DNA of 64,000 nucleotides, taken from Agrobacterium leguminum. Lineage in GTDB: Bacteria > Pseudomonadota > Alphaproteobacteria > Rhizobiales > Rhizobiaceae. A model generated the notes under the pieces. That model worked only from the letters and a program-made list of their open reading frames with translations, searched no databases and was not told where the DNA came from. The stretch covers positions 248,001 to 312,000 of the forward strand of contig NZ_JADQWB010000004.1 of the NCBI RefSeq assembly GCF_015704895.1, given 5' to 3'. Numbering within the stretch: the stretch's first letter is position 1; the number at the start of each line of letters is the position of its first letter. Shown piece by piece: positions 1 through 9,912 of this stretch. A program made the position numbers and the translations under genes.

Positions 1-1
1 C

Positions 2-1456
2 GAGCGCATCGAGGACTATCTGGAACTGATTGCGGCAGCGGAAGCGGCAGCCGCCGATCTTGGCTTGCCCGTCCATATCGAGGGTTATGCGCCGCCGCAT
101 GACGAGCGCGTCAATGTCATCCGCGTCGCACCCGATCCGGGCGTCATCGAGGTCAACATCCACCCCGCCGCGGGCTGGAAGGACTGCGTCGACATCACCA
201 CGGCTGTTTATGAGGAAGCGCGTCAGTCGCGTCTCGGCGCCGATAAGTTCATGATCGACGGCCGCCACACCGGCACCGGCGGCGGCAACCATGTGGTCGT
301 GGGTGGCGCCAACCCCAATGACAGCCCCTTCCTGCGCCGGCCCGATCTTCTCAAAAGCCTCGTTCTGCACTGGCAGCGGCATCCCTCGCTCTCCTACCTT
401 TTCTCAGGTCTCTTCATCGGTCCGACGAGCCAGGCGCCGCGTATCGACGAAGCCCGCCACGACAGTCTCTACGAGCTGGAGATCGCACTTGCGCAGGTGC
501 CTGCCCCCGGAGAAGGCGTGCCGCCGCTACCATGGCTGGTCGACCGGCTGTTCCGCAATCTTCTGACGGATGTGACGGGCAATACCCACCGCGCGGAAAT
601 CTGCATCGACAAGCTGTTTTCGCCTGACGGGCCGACTGGCCGCCTCGGCCTTGTGGAATTCCGCGGTTTCGAAATGCCGCCCAACGCGCGCATGTCGCTC
701 GCCCAGCAATTGCTGGTGCGCGCCCTCATCGCCCGCTTCTGGAAAAATCCGGCCGCCGGCAAATTCGTGCGCTGGGGTACGGCGCTCGCCGACCGTTTCA
801 TGCTGCCGCATTATATCTGGGCGGATTTCCTCGACGTGCTTGCCGACCTCAGGGAAAACGGTTTCGACCTCAAGCCGGAATGGTTCACCGCCCAGCAGGA
901 ATTCCGTTTCCCCTTCTTCGGGGAAGTGGAATATGAGGGCGCGAAGCTGGAACTGCGCCAGGCGCTGGAGCCCTGGCATGTGATGGGCGAACAGGGCGCC
1001 ATCGGCGGAACCGTGCGTTATGTCGACAGCTCCGTCGAGCGCCTGCAGGTGCGGCTGGAAACCTCCAATCCCGCCCGCTACGCGGTTGCCTGCAACGGCC
1101 GCGCCGTGCCGCTGACCCCGACGGAAAACCGCAGCGTCGCGGTCGCCGGCGTTCGCTTCAAGGCATGGCAGCCCGCTTCCGGCCTGCATCCAGTTCTGCC
1201 CGTCAATTCACCCTTGACCTTTGACATTTATGATACATGGTCGAGGCGATCGATCGGCGGATGCATCTACCATGTTGCTCATCCGGGCGGGCGCAATTAC
1301 GAGACGTTTCCCGTCAACGGCAATGAGGCCGAGGCACGCCGCCTCGCCCGTTTCGAACCATGGGGGCATACGGCAGGGCAATATCCGCTACAAGCGGAAA
1401 CCATGTCGCCAGAATTTCCGCTGACGCTCGATCTGCGTCGGCCTTACGGAGTGTAA
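2..1456 (+). CDS. DUF2126 transglutaminase-associated protein, C-terminal part (cut by left edge)
   Basis: The frame is open from base 2 to the TAA at 1454-1456, so 484 residues of a longer protein are visible; a TTG at 65 is only an internal codon. The segment [16 protein letters not shown] (bases 259-306) is typical of DUF2126, the large C-terminal region that follows a transglutaminase core in proteins of about 1,100 residues. The start lies outside the window. The next gene begins one base after the stop, so the two are surely co-transcribed. The role is inferred from family context: a peptide-modifying or amide-forming system together with the ATP-grasp/alpha-E and transglutaminase proteins downstream. 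The substrate is unknown. Confidence 0.85.
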   Translation, partial: ERIEDYLELIAAAEAAAADLGLPVHIEGYAPPHDERVNVIRVAPDPGVIEVNIHPAAGWKDCVDITTAVYEEARQSRLGADKFMIDGRHTGTGGGNHVVVGGANPNDSPFLRRPDLLKSLVLHWQRHPSLSYLFSGLFIGPTSQAPRIDEARHDSLYELEIALAQVPAPGEGVPPLPWLVDRLFRNLLTDVTGNTHRAEICIDKLFSPDGPTGRLGLVEFRGFEMPPNARMSLAQQLLVRALIARFWKNPAAGKFVRWGTALADRFMLPHYIWADFLDVLADLRENGFDLKPEWFTAQQEFRFPFFGEVEYEGAKLELRQALEPWHVMGEQGAIGGTVRYVDSSVERLQVRLETSNPARYAVACNGRAVPLTPTENRSVAVAGVRFKAWQPASGLHPVLPVNSPLTFDIYDTWSRRSIGGCIYHVAHPGGRNYETFPVNGNEAEARRLARFEPWGHTAGQYPLQAETMSPEFPLTLDLRRPYGV

Positions 1457-1457
1457 A

Positions 1458-3863
1458 TTGTCCAAAGCCCCGGCAACGGAACGCAAGACGGCAACGAGCG
1501 CGCAACCGCGCGGGCTCGAATATTCCCCCTTGCCGGGCGTTGCCGACGAAATGCTCGATACCAACGGCAAGGTCAGGCCGGTCTGGAAGACCCTGCTCGA
1601 CGCCCTGTCGCGCATGTCGGAACGGGAATTGCACGAGCGCTTTGCCCGCACCGACCGCTATCTGCGCGATGCCGGCGTGTTCTACCGCGACTACGGCAAG
1701 GGCAGCAGCGAAAGAAACTGGCCGATCTCCCATATTCCGGTGCTGATCGACGACAGGGAGTGGGCGGTTCTTTCCGAGGGGCTGAAACAGCGCGCCAATC
1801 TTCTGGAAGCCATGGTCGCCGATTTTTACGGCGAAAACCGGCTGGTCAAGGAAGGTTTCGTACCGCCGGCCCTGATCGCCTCCAATCCGGAATATCTGCG
1901 GCCCATGGTCGGCGTGAAACCGGCAAGCGGCCATTATCTGCATTTCTGTTCCTTCGAGATCGGGCGCGGACCTGACGGCAACTGGTGGGTGCTGGCTGAC
2001 CGGACGCAGGCGCCTTCCGGTGCGGGTTTCGCGCTCGAAAACCGGGTGGCCACCACCCGTGCACTTTCCGACATCTATGCCGAAACCCATGTGCACCGTC
2101 TGGCCTCGTTTTTCGGCGCTTTCCGCGACACGCTGCAGGCGCAAAGAAAACACCCCGACGACCGGATCGCCGTGCTGACGCCCGGCCCCGCCAACGAAAC
2201 CTATTTCGAACACGCCTATATCGCCCGTTATCTCGGCTTCATGCTGCTGGAAGGCGAAGACCTCACCGTCGTCAACGGCCGCGTCATGGTCAGAACCGTA
2301 GCGGGACTGAAACCGGTCGGCGTTCTCTGGCGGCGTCTCGACGCCTCCTATTCCGACCCGCTGGAACTGAACCAGCAATCCCATATCGGCACGCCGGGCA
2401 TGGTGCAGGCGCTACGCAATGAAGCGCTCACCGTCGTCAATGCGCTCGGCAGCGGCATTCTCGAGACGCGGGCACTGCTCGCCTTCATGCCGCGCATCTG
2501 CCGCCACATTCTGGGCGAGGAGCTGAAACTGCCATCGATCGCGACCTGGTGGTGCGGGCAGGAATCGGAACGCCGCCACGTCGCTGGCAATATAGAAGGC
2601 ATGGTCATCGGCCCGGCTTATTCCCGGCTTCCCTTCTTTGACGACAACGGTCAATCCGTGCTCGGCTCGTCGCTGCGCGAAACGGCAAAGGAATCGATCA
2701 GCGACTGGCTCGCCTCCGACGGCCATAGACTGGTGGGACAGGAAGTGGTGACGCTTTCGACAACCCCGGCCTATATCGACAACAAGCTCGTGCCACGCCC
2801 GATGAGCCTTCGCGTTTTTGCCGCGCGCACCCAGGATGGCTGGCAGATCATGCCCGGCGGCTTCGCCCGTATCGGCAGCAGCAACGATGTCTCCGCCATT
2901 GCCATGCAATCGGGCGGAAGCGCTGCGGATGTCTGGATCGTCAGCGACAAGCCGGTGGAACGCACCACGCTTCTGCCGGCGGAAGAAAGCTTTACCCGCA
3001 ATATGCCGGGCAGCCTGCCGAGCCGCGCAGCCGACAATCTGTTCTGGCTTGGCCGTTATATCGAGCGTTCGGAAGGCGCCCTGCGCATCCTGCGCGCCTG
3101 GCACGGGCGCTACGCTGAATCCGCCGATCCGCGCCAGCCTCTGCTCGCGCATGTGACACGCTATCTCGAAGCGCTCGATGTGGAGATGAGCGATGCCGTG
3201 CCGGAAAGTCTGCTGAACAACATCAACAGCGCGCTTTATTCCGCCAGCAATATCCGCGACCGCTTTTCGCCTGACGGATGGCTGGCGCTGAACGACCTAG
3301 CCAAGACCGCCCGCCGTTTCCACGCGAAAGTCGCCCCCGGCGACGACGCTACCCATGCCATGACGATCCTGCTGCGCAAGCTTGCGGGCTTTGCCGGTCT
3401 CGTGCACGAAAACATGTATCGCTTCACCGGCTGGCGTTTCCTGTCTATCGGCCGTTACCTGGAGCGCGGCCTGCATATGACACGTCTTCTCGGCCATATG
3501 ACCGGCCCGGATGCGCCCGACGGCTCCTATGACATGCTGCTCGAAATAGGCGACAGCGTCATGACCCATCGCCGCCGCTACAACGTCAATACGGCCGGCC
3601 TGACCGTGACCGATCTTCTGGCGCTCGACCCGCTCAATCCCCGCTCGATCCTGTTCCAGCTGAACGAGATCCGCACCGAGGTGGAACAGCTGCCGAACGC
3701 CTTCGTGAACGGTCAGATGTCGCCCTTCTACCGCGAGGCGATGCGCCTGCATTCCGGGCTTGCGGTCATGACGCCGGAAAATATGAACGGCGCGATCTAT
3801 CGCCAGCTCGAAACCGACATGGAACATCTCTCCGATGTTCTGGCCCGGACCTATCTCGGATAA
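1458..3863 (+). CDS. Circularly permuted type 2 ATP-grasp / alpha-E domain fusion protein
   Basis: 801 residues from a TTG start one base after the preceding stop; no better start fits. Residues about 50-490 form the circularly permuted ATP-grasp domain, a carboxylate-amine ligase fold. From about residue 520 the segment ADNLFWLGRYIERSE begins the helical alpha-E domain, which runs to the end. In many bacteria these two domains are separate neighbouring genes, so this is the fused form. Comparative genomics of ATP-grasp amidoligases places this pair with transglutaminases in predicted peptide-tag synthesis, and the neighbours here match. No signal peptide is seen, so it is cytoplasmic. The product it ligates is not known. 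Confidence 0.88.
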   Translation: MSKAPATERKTATSAQPRGLEYSPLPGVADEMLDTNGKVRPVWKTLLDALSRMSERELHERFARTDRYLRDAGVFYRDYGKGSSERNWPISHIPVLIDDREWAVLSEGLKQRANLLEAMVADFYGENRLVKEGFVPPALIASNPEYLRPMVGVKPASGHYLHFCSFEIGRGPDGNWWVLADRTQAPSGAGFALENRVATTRALSDIYAETHVHRLASFFGAFRDTLQAQRKHPDDRIAVLTPGPANETYFEHAYIARYLGFMLLEGEDLTVVNGRVMVRTVAGLKPVGVLWRRLDASYSDPLELNQQSHIGTPGMVQALRNEALTVVNALGSGILETRALLAFMPRICRHILGEELKLPSIATWWCGQESERRHVAGNIEGMVIGPAYSRLPFFDDNGQSVLGSSLRETAKESISDWLASDGHRLVGQEVVTLSTTPAYIDNKLVPRPMSLRVFAARTQDGWQIMPGGFARIGSSNDVSAIAMQSGGSAADVWIVSDKPVERTTLLPAEESFTRNMPGSLPSRAADNLFWLGRYIERSEGALRILRAWHGRYAESADPRQPLLAHVTRYLEALDVEMSDAVPESLLNNINSALYSASNIRDRFSPDGWLALNDLAKTARRFHAKVAPGDDATHAMTILLRKLAGFAGLVHENMYRFTGWRFLSIGRYLERGLHMTRLLGHMTGPDAPDGSYDMLLEIGDSVMTHRRRYNVNTAGLTVTDLLALDPLNPRSILFQLNEIRTEVEQLPNAFVNGQMSPFYREAMRLHSGLAVMTPENMNGAIYRQLETDMEHLSDVLARTYLG

Positions 3864-3867
3864 TCCT

Positions 3868-4746
3868 ATGCTTTACGATCTTTCCCTGCATATGGGTTAC
3901 ACCTACGACACGCTGGCGCACGGCGCGCGCCACATCATCCGTGTCCTGCCGCTCTCCATCCCCGGCCGGCAGCGGCTTGTCGCCGGCTCCATCGATGTTT
4001 CGCCGGTGCCGGAAGAACGTGCCACCTTCGAGGATTTCTTTCATCAATCGGCCACGTCAGTGCATCTGCGCGCACCGCATGAGAAGCTGGATATCCGCAT
4101 GCAGGCCCGCGTGATGGTGGAGGCGCCGGCGCTGACGGCGGATTTCTCCCCGGAACTTTCCCGCCTGCCGCAGAACCTGGCCGATGTCTGGTCGCTCGAT
4201 TTCCAGTCGCCGCACCACTTCATCGGCGCAAGCCCGAGGATCGGAATGGATGCGGCAATATCCGCCTATGCCCGGGAATTGCTGAAACCGGGAATGACCA
4301 TTCGCGAAATCGCGCTCTCTCTGTGCAAACGCATCCACAAGGACTTTACCTATGACGGCGAGGCGACGACCGTCGATACGACGCCATCGGAAGCCTTCAA
4401 GCTGAAGCGCGGCGTCTGCCAGGATTTTTCGCATATCATGATCATGGCGCTGCGCAGCCTCGGCATTCCCGCCGGTTATGTCAGCGGTTTCCTGCGCACC
4501 CTTCCGCCACCGGGCAAGGAACGGCTTGAAGGCGCCGATGCAATGCACGCCTGGGTTCGCGTCTGGTGCGGAGAAGCCGCCGGTTATCTGGAACTCGATC
4601 CCACCAATGATATCGTCGCCGGAAGCGACCATATCGTCGTCGGTTACGGCAGGGACTATTCCGATGTCGCCCCGGTGATCGGTGTCTTGAAGAGCTATGG
4701 CAACCAGCAGATAAAACAGGCCGTCGACGTCATCCCCGTCCAATAA
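3868..4746 (+). CDS. Transglutaminase-like (papain-fold) family protein
   Basis: 292 residues from the ATG at 3868, four bases after the upstream stop; an in-frame start at 3835 would overlap the previous gene and is less likely. An N-terminal beta region is followed by the transglutaminase core. The catalytic triad is visible as Cys184 (in GVCQDFSH), His227 (in MHAWVRV) and Asp244 (in LELDPTND). It lacks a signal peptide. It is the third member of the DUF2126 / ATP-grasp-alpha-E / transglutaminase set and is probably a peptidase or amide-exchange enzyme acting on the product of the ATP-grasp ligase. That role is inferred from context. Confidence 0.9.
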   Translation: MLYDLSLHMGYTYDTLAHGARHIIRVLPLSIPGRQRLVAGSIDVSPVPEERATFEDFFHQSATSVHLRAPHEKLDIRMQARVMVEAPALTADFSPELSRLPQNLADVWSLDFQSPHHFIGASPRIGMDAAISAYARELLKPGMTIREIALSLCKRIHKDFTYDGEATTVDTTPSEAFKLKRGVCQDFSHIMIMALRSLGIPAGYVSGFLRTLPPPGKERLEGADAMHAWVRVWCGEAAGYLELDPTNDIVAGSDHIVVGYGRDYSDVAPVIGVLKSYGNQQIKQAVDVIPVQ

Positions 4747-4766
4747 TGACACGATGTGTATTATTG
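4741..4766 (+). terminator. Hairpin overlapping the transglutaminase stop codon
   Basis: CAATAAT (4741-4747) pairs with ATTATTG (4760-4766), and ACAC pairs with GTGT inside it around a GAT loop, with one bulged G. The stem contains the TAA stop. It has no T-run after it, so it may slow RNA decay or end transcription only weakly. Confidence 0.35.
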
Positions 4767-4833
4767 CGGCCATCGCGCCAAACAATTCTTAAAAATACTT
4801 CGAAAACTGCTCCAATTTGATCGCTGCGTAAAA

Positions 4834-4863
4834 TTGAACCGATCACGTTAGCGGATTTTACAT
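4834..4863 (+). promoter_or_regulatory. Candidate promoter of the VWA-domain gene
   Basis: TTGAAC (4834-4839), a 17-base spacer, then TTTACA/TTACAT at 4857-4863, in the AT-rich gap before the TadG-like gene. Resemblance to the sigma-70 consensus is moderate; this is a candidate only. Confidence 0.25.
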
Positions 4864-4914
4864 CGTTTGCGGCTTCTCTGTGCTCAGTCGAATATTCTAA
4901 TCCGTGAGCCCGTC

Positions 4915-6153
4915 ATGACCGCCTCTGCACATCAAAAACCGAAGCGCCGTTTCCTTGCCGATACCAGCGGCAATTTCGGCATGATGACGGCCATTCTGCT
5001 GCCGGTGTTGCTGGGTTTTGCCGGCGCCGGCATGGAGTTGGCGAATGTGATGCAGGTGAAAGCGGATATGCAGAATACCGCAGATTCTGCAGCCCTTGCG
5101 GCGGCCACCGAGGCCCGTTTGAAAATGGGCGACCTGACGGACGAGCAGATCAAGGAAATCGCCAAGAACTTCATCGCGGCCCAGATGGAAAAGAACCTGA
5201 CCGAGGAAGAGAAAAAGGAACTGGAGCAGAATTCTCCGACCAATATCACGACGACGGAAAATGCCCGCGGCAAGACCTACACCGTTGAGACCACGATCAA
5301 CCACCGCGTACAGCTCAATCCGCTGCTCGGGTTCATTGGCGCAAAAACACTCGATCTTTCGGTAACAGGCACAGCAAAGAGCACCGTCAACAAGGGCGCA
5401 CCGATCTCCATGTATCTGGCGCTTGATCGTTCCGGTTCGATGTCATTCAAGACGGACACCATCAATACCGCGAAAAAATCGTGCCCGAACTACACTTCCA
5501 GCAATTGGGGCAAGAGCGAAGCGCAGGTCACGTCCAGTCCCTGCTATGTCAACAAGGCTACGTCGCTCAAAACCGCCGTCGGGTTCCTCGTCGCAACATT
5601 GAACAAGGCTGATCCGACCTATACCGCAAGCGGCGGTTCCGAGCTCGTTCGCACAGGCGCCTCGGTCTATACACATGAAACCTATCCGGCTCAGCCCATC
5701 AGCTGGGGTACGAGCAGCGTTGTCAGCTACGTGGACAAGCAAATCCCGGAATTCCCTACCGGCGGCACCGATGCCCGCAGCAGCCTGACCGCCGCCTATA
5801 ACGCCCTTAAAAAATCCAACACCGACGAAGCGAAAGCACATAAAGCGCAGGGGAACGAATCCTTCGAGCGCTATATCGTTCTCATGACCGACGGTGAAAT
5901 GACGGGCAACAGCGCCTCCTGGAACTCCAGCATCGACCAGTCCGTGCGCACGACCTGCGAGACCGCCAAGAAAGACGGGATCAAGATTTTCAGCGTCGCC
6001 TTCATGGCGCCGGACAAGGGCAAGTCGTTGTTGCAATATTGCGCATCGAGCCTCGACAATTATTACGCGCCGGAAAACATGGAGCAGATCGTCACAGCCT
6101 TTGGCGAAATCGCCCGCAAGGCTGCCGGCAGCATAGCCACGCTCACCAACTGA
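4915..6153 (+). CDS. TadG-like pilus-assembly protein with von Willebrand A domain
   Basis: 412 residues from the ATG at 4915; a TTG at 4867 in the same frame is possible but less likely. The N-terminus has a basic stretch and one hydrophobic segment (MMTAILLPVLLGFAGAGMEL), the TadE/TadG membrane anchor seen in Flp/Tad pilus proteins, followed by a QNTADSAALAAA segment. A VWA domain follows with a full MIDAS: Asp171-x-Ser173-x-Ser175, Thr285 in GGTD, and Asp326 in MTDGE. It probably sits in the inner membrane with the VWA domain outside. No other tad gene is nearby, so it is an orphan and its partner is unknown. Confidence 0.85.
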   Translation: MTASAHQKPKRRFLADTSGNFGMMTAILLPVLLGFAGAGMELANVMQVKADMQNTADSAALAAATEARLKMGDLTDEQIKEIAKNFIAAQMEKNLTEEEKKELEQNSPTNITTTENARGKTYTVETTINHRVQLNPLLGFIGAKTLDLSVTGTAKSTVNKGAPISMYLALDRSGSMSFKTDTINTAKKSCPNYTSSNWGKSEAQVTSSPCYVNKATSLKTAVGFLVATLNKADPTYTASGGSELVRTGASVYTHETYPAQPISWGTSSVVSYVDKQIPEFPTGGTDARSSLTAAYNALKKSNTDEAKAHKAQGNESFERYIVLMTDGEMTGNSASWNSSIDQSVRTTCETAKKDGIKIFSVAFMAPDKGKSLLQYCASSLDNYYAPENMEQIVTAFGEIARKAAGSIATLTN

Positions 6154-6166
6154 TCTGTTTCCGGAG

Positions 6167-6196
6167 CGTCTTGTCGGCTGCATGGCTGACAAGACG
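6167..6196 (+). terminator. Hairpin after the VWA-domain gene
   Basis: CGTCTTGTC (6167-6175) and GACAAGACG (6188-6196) form a perfect 9-bp stem with a 12-base loop, 13 bases past the stop. There is no T-run, so this is either a weak terminator or an RNA-stability element. Confidence 0.4.
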
Positions 6197-6263
6197 TGTG
6201 CGGCAGGTGACAGCGGCGGCGGCCCGTGGCATAGGAGGGCCGCTCCCATTCACAGGCCCTGTC

Positions 6264-7886
6264 ATGATCCGCATCGAAAACATCAGCAAGTCGAACAGTC
6301 ACCGTATTCTCTATATCGAGGCCTCCGCCGCGCTCAATCGCGGCGAGAAGATCGGCCTTGTCGGTCCGAACGGCGCCGGCAAGACCACACTGTTCCGGAT
6401 GATCACCGGCGAAGAGCAGCCCGACGAGGGCCAGGTCGTCGTCGAAAAGGGTATGACGGTCGGTTATTTTGATCAGGATGTCGGTGAAATGTCCGGCCGC
6501 TCGGCCGTCGCGGAAGTCATGGAAGGGGCAGGCCCCGTCAGCGAAGTGGCAGCCGAACTTCGGGAACTGGAAGCCGCCATGTCCGATCCCGACCGGATGG
6601 ACGAGATGGACACCATCATCGAACGTTACGGCGAAGTGCAGGCGCGTTATGAGGAACTGGACGGCTACGCGCTGGAAGGCCGTGCGCGTGAGGTGCTGGA
6701 CGGGTTGAGCTTCAGCCAGGAGATGATGGACGGCGATGTTTCCAAGCTTTCCGGCGGCTGGAAGATGCGCGTGGCGCTTGCGCGTATCCTCTTGATGCGC
6801 CCGGACGTGATGCTCCTCGACGAACCGTCGAACCATCTCGATCTCGAAAGCCTGATCTGGCTCGAAGATTTCCTGAAAAACTACGACGGCGCTTTGCTGA
6901 TGACGTCGCACGACCGCGAATTCATGAACCGCATCGTCACCAAGATCATCGAAATCGATGCCGGCAATCTTACCACCTATTCCGGTGATTACGGCTTTTA
7001 CGAACAACAGCGCGCGCAGAACGAAAAGCAGCAGCAGGCACAGTTCGAACGCCAGCAGGCCATGCTCGCCAAGGAAATCAAGTTCATCGAACGCTTCAAG
7101 GCCCGCGCTTCGCACGCCTCGCAGGTGCAGAGCCGCGTCAAGAAACTCGAGAAGATCGACCGCGTCGAACCGCCAAAACGGCGTCAGACGGTTGCTTTCG
7201 AATTCGCACCGGCGCCCCGGTCGGGCGAGGATGTCGTGGCGCTGAAGAAGGTGAACAAGGCCTATGGCAGCCGCACGATCTATGGCGAGCTCGATTTCAT
7301 GGTGCGGCGCAAGGAACGCTGGTGCATCATGGGTGTCAACGGCGCTGGAAAATCGACGCTGCTGAAGCTGGTGACCGGCACGGCGGAACCGGATTCCGGC
7401 AATGTCACCCTCGGCGCCAGCGTCAAGCTCGGCTATTTCGCCCAGCACGCCATGGATGTTCTGGATGGCGACAGCACCATTCTCGAATGGCTGGAGGAGC
7501 GTTTTCCGAAGGCGGGGCAGGCGCCGTTGCGCGCCCTTGCCGGCTGTTTCGGCTTTTCCGGCGACGACGTGGAAAAACGCTGCCGTGTTCTTTCCGGCGG
7601 CGAAAAGGCCCGTCTCGTCATGGCCGCCATGCTGTTCGATCCGCCGAACTTCCTCGTGCTGGACGAGCCGACCAACCATCTCGATCTCGACACCAAGGAA
7701 ATGCTGATCAAGGCCCTGTCGGATTATGAAGGTACGATGCTGTTCGTTTCGCACGACCGCCATTTCCTGGCCGCGCTGTCGAACCGGGTGCTGGAATTGA
7801 CGCCCGATGGCATCCACCAATATGGCGGCGGCTATACCGAATATGTCGAAAGCACGGGACAGGAAGCACCGGGCCTTCGCAGCTAA
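6264..7886 (+). CDS. ABC-F family ATPase (ribosome-associated, Uup/EttA-like)
   Basis: 540 residues from the ATG at 6264; the frame is open further upstream, but [10 protein letters not shown] is the normal ABC-F start. Two ATPase cassettes in one chain, no membrane domain. Cassette 1: Walker A GPNGAGKT at about 34-41, signature LSGG at 162-165, Walker [12 protein letters not shown] near 183-193. Cassette 2: GVNGAGKS near 355, LSGGEKAR near 443, [13 protein letters not shown] charged, Q-rich linker with [19 protein letters not shown] joins them. The family acts on the ribosome, in translation-elongation control or rescue. A 7-bp hairpin (GCGGCCC 6219-6225 / GGGCCGC 6237-6243) lies just before the start, and no strong ribosome site is seen. 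Confidence 0.92.
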   Translation: MIRIENISKSNSHRILYIEASAALNRGEKIGLVGPNGAGKTTLFRMITGEEQPDEGQVVVEKGMTVGYFDQDVGEMSGRSAVAEVMEGAGPVSEVAAELRELEAAMSDPDRMDEMDTIIERYGEVQARYEELDGYALEGRAREVLDGLSFSQEMMDGDVSKLSGGWKMRVALARILLMRPDVMLLDEPSNHLDLESLIWLEDFLKNYDGALLMTSHDREFMNRIVTKIIEIDAGNLTTYSGDYGFYEQQRAQNEKQQQAQFERQQAMLAKEIKFIERFKARASHASQVQSRVKKLEKIDRVEPPKRRQTVAFEFAPAPRSGEDVVALKKVNKAYGSRTIYGELDFMVRRKERWCIMGVNGAGKSTLLKLVTGTAEPDSGNVTLGASVKLGYFAQHAMDVLDGDSTILEWLEERFPKAGQAPLRALAGCFGFSGDDVEKRCRVLSGGEKARLVMAAMLFDPPNFLVLDEPTNHLDLDTKEMLIKALSDYEGTMLFVSHDRHFLAALSNRVLELTPDGIHQYGGGYTEYVESTGQEAPGLRS

Positions 7887-7942
7887 GCCACCTGCCGGAC
7901 GCGTCGCACTGTAACGGCAGCTTTCGTTTGGAGACTGAACAG

Positions 7943-8953
7943 ATGCGGATCGTGGTCTACAGCGCCAAATCCTATGACAGGCAGTTCCTTGACGCTGCTG
8001 CCCACGCTGGCATGCGGATGCAATATTGCGAAGCACGCCTGTCTCTCGAGACAGTGGCGCTGGCGAAAGGAGCGGCGGCGATCTGCGCCTTCGTTAATGA
8101 CGACCTGTCGCGGCCAGTACTCGAAAAGCTTGCGGAAATGGGTGTCCGGCTCATCGCCCTGCGCTGCGCCGGTTTCAATCAGGTCGATCTCGCCGCCGCC
8201 GAAAAGCTCGGCCTGACCGTTGCGCGCGTGCCGGCCTATTCGCCCTATGCGGTCGCCGAACACACCATGGCGCTCATCCTGTCGCTTAACCGCAAGATCC
8301 ATCGCGCCTATAACCGTGTCCGCGAAGGAAACTTCGCCCTCGATGGCCTGCTCGGCTTCGACCTTCACGGCAAGACGGTCGGCATTGTCGGCACGGGTAA
8401 GATCGGGGCGATTTTCGCGCGCATTGCGGCCGGCTTCGGCTGCCGTCTCGTTGGCCATGACGTCCACCCAAATCCAGATTGCGAAGCACTGGGCATGGTC
8501 TACGTCACGCGCGAGGAACTGTTTCGAACATCGGACATTCTGGCGCTGATGTGCCCGCTTACACCGGAGACCCGTCACCTCATTCGCCGGGAGACACTGC
8601 CGCTTCTGAAAAAGGGCGTGATGCTCGTCAATACCAGCCGTGGCGCCATCATCGACACGCAGGCGGCAATTGCGGGTCTGAAAGACGGCACAATCGGCAG
8701 TCTCGGCATCGATGTCTATGAAGAAGAGGCCGATCTCTTTTTCGAGGACCTTTCCAACGACGTGCTGCGCGACGATGTTTTCGCGCGGCTGCTGACCTTC
8801 CCCAATGTTCTGGTCACCGGCCATCAGGGCTTCTTCACGCAGGAGGCCCTCAGGAACATCGCGGACACCACGATCGGCAATATCGAAAGCTTTTTCAGGA
8901 CCGGCAGGGCGCTACATGCCGTTTCTACGGAACAATTTGCAGGGCCGGCCTAG
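7943..8953 (+). CDS. D-lactate dehydrogenase-like 2-hydroxyacid dehydrogenase
   Basis: 336 residues from the ATG at 7943, with GGAG about nine bases upstream; an in-frame TTG at 7928 is weaker. The NAD-binding motif GIVGTGKIG sits near residue 147. The D-2-hydroxyacid dehydrogenase residues are visible: Arg in NTSRGAIID, an acidic pair in DVYEEEAD, and the catalytic His in [11 protein letters not shown]. The last motif is typical of fermentative D-lactate dehydrogenases (LdhA) and supports pyruvate/D-lactate as substrate, though other 2-oxoacids are possible. It lies just before the regulator of the oligosaccharide locus, but nothing shows co-regulation. Confidence 0.88.
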   Translation: MRIVVYSAKSYDRQFLDAAAHAGMRMQYCEARLSLETVALAKGAAAICAFVNDDLSRPVLEKLAEMGVRLIALRCAGFNQVDLAAAEKLGLTVARVPAYSPYAVAEHTMALILSLNRKIHRAYNRVREGNFALDGLLGFDLHGKTVGIVGTGKIGAIFARIAAGFGCRLVGHDVHPNPDCEALGMVYVTREELFRTSDILALMCPLTPETRHLIRRETLPLLKKGVMLVNTSRGAIIDTQAAIAGLKDGTIGSLGIDVYEEEADLFFEDLSNDVLRDDVFARLLTFPNVLVTGHQGFFTQEALRNIADTTIGNIESFFRTGRALHAVSTEQFAGPA

Positions 8954-9021
8954 TGTCTCCGGTCAGAATCGGGAAGATTTTTGATACCATTCTGCACGTC
9001 CTCTGCATGAAGGCGGGTAAA

Positions 9022-9068
9022 ATTGGTATGATCATTGAGTTTTACTGAAATTCATCATACATATTTGA
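9022..9068. promoter_or_regulatory. Putative operator region upstream of the GntR gene
   Basis: GTATGAT (9026-9032) and ATCATAC (9054-9060) form an inverted pair. The second copy continues as ATCATACATATTTGA, nearly matching ATCATACGTATTT at 12549-12561 in front of the divergent catabolic genes. The first copy sits in ATTGGTATGATCAT (9022-9035), whose left half resembles operators of FadR-type uronate regulators. Autoregulation by the adjacent regulator is inferred. Confidence 0.4.
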
Positions 9069-9098
9069 CAGGCTTCACGCCTGCCTCGATTTCAATGC

Positions 9099-9851
9099 AT
9101 GGTGACCGACGTGCCTGAACAGCAAAAACAGCGCAGCAAATCCTCCGGTTCTCTGGTCAGCAGAGTTAGCCTCAGCCTGAGAAATGCGATTGCCTCCGGG
9201 CAATATGGACCCGGCGACCGCCTGCCCAGCGAAATCGAGATGACGGAAACCCATGGCGTCAGCCGCACCGTGGTGCGCGAGGCGGTGACGGCGCTACGCT
9301 GCGACGGGCTGGTGGAGGTGCGTCAGGGGGCGGGCATTTTCGTGCTGAAGCGTGAAAAGGACGCGTCGCCCACACCCGGTATCGACCGCGCCCGGCTCTC
9401 TTCCGATCTGGAGGTGCTGGAAATCAGGACGCCGCTCGAAATCGAAGCGGCAGGGCTCGCCGCCCTCCGCCGTTCGCCATCGCAGGAGGAAGCGATTTTC
9501 GACTGTCACGCCCGGCTTCTGCAATGTATCGAGGAGAACCGCTCCATTCGCGAGGCGGATCTGGCGCTGCATCTGGCCATTGCGGCCGCCACCAACAATC
9601 CGCTCTTCACACAGTTCCTCGAGCTGCACGGCCAGGCTGTGATTCCACAATCGCGCGTGGTTTCCGAAACCGGCGAGAACGACCAGACAGCTTACCGGCG
9701 ATTGATCCACAAGGAACATGAAGCCATCGTCATCGCCATATCGGACCGGAACGAACAGGCCGCAAAGCTGGCGATGCAGGCGCATCTGCGCGGCAGCCAG
9801 CACCGCTACCGCGACATGATGCGCGACCTGCGCGGCATCGCGCACAGCTAA
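9099..9851 (+). CDS. FadR-subfamily GntR transcriptional regulator
   Basis: 250 residues from the ATG at 9099. The winged helix is at about residues 20-90 (GPGDRLPSEIEMTETHGVSR, then VVREAVTALRCDGLVEVRQGAG), and an all-helical FCD ligand-binding domain fills the rest. FadR-type regulators commonly repress uronate, aldonate or hydroxy-acid genes and release DNA on binding the acid. It heads the oligosaccharide locus and reads away from the lyase gene. The shared motif at 9054 and 12549 makes it the likely regulator of the cluster. That link is inference. Confidence 0.9.
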   Translation: MVTDVPEQQKQRSKSSGSLVSRVSLSLRNAIASGQYGPGDRLPSEIEMTETHGVSRTVVREAVTALRCDGLVEVRQGAGIFVLKREKDASPTPGIDRARLSSDLEVLEIRTPLEIEAAGLAALRRSPSQEEAIFDCHARLLQCIEENRSIREADLALHLAIAAATNNPLFTQFLELHGQAVIPQSRVVSETGENDQTAYRRLIHKEHEAIVIAISDRNEQAAKLAMQAHLRGSQHRYRDMMRDLRGIAHS

Positions 9852-9873
9852 AGGATTTCCAGCAAAACCGGGT

Positions 9874-9912
9874 CGTAGCTCTATGCTCCAAAAGGCGCGA
9901 TCAGGAGCTACG
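9874..9912. terminator. Weak hairpin between convergent genes
   Basis: CGTAGCTC (9874-9881) pairs with GAGCTACG (9905-9912) around a 23-base loop, between the regulator stop and the stop of the opposing gene. There is no T-run, so terminator function is uncertain. Confidence 0.25.

Noticed and set aside
6063..8036. 657-residue open frame on the minus strand
   Set aside because: It lies opposite the ABC-F gene, whose cassette motifs are unambiguous. The antisense product has no domain and is an artefact of high GC codon bias.
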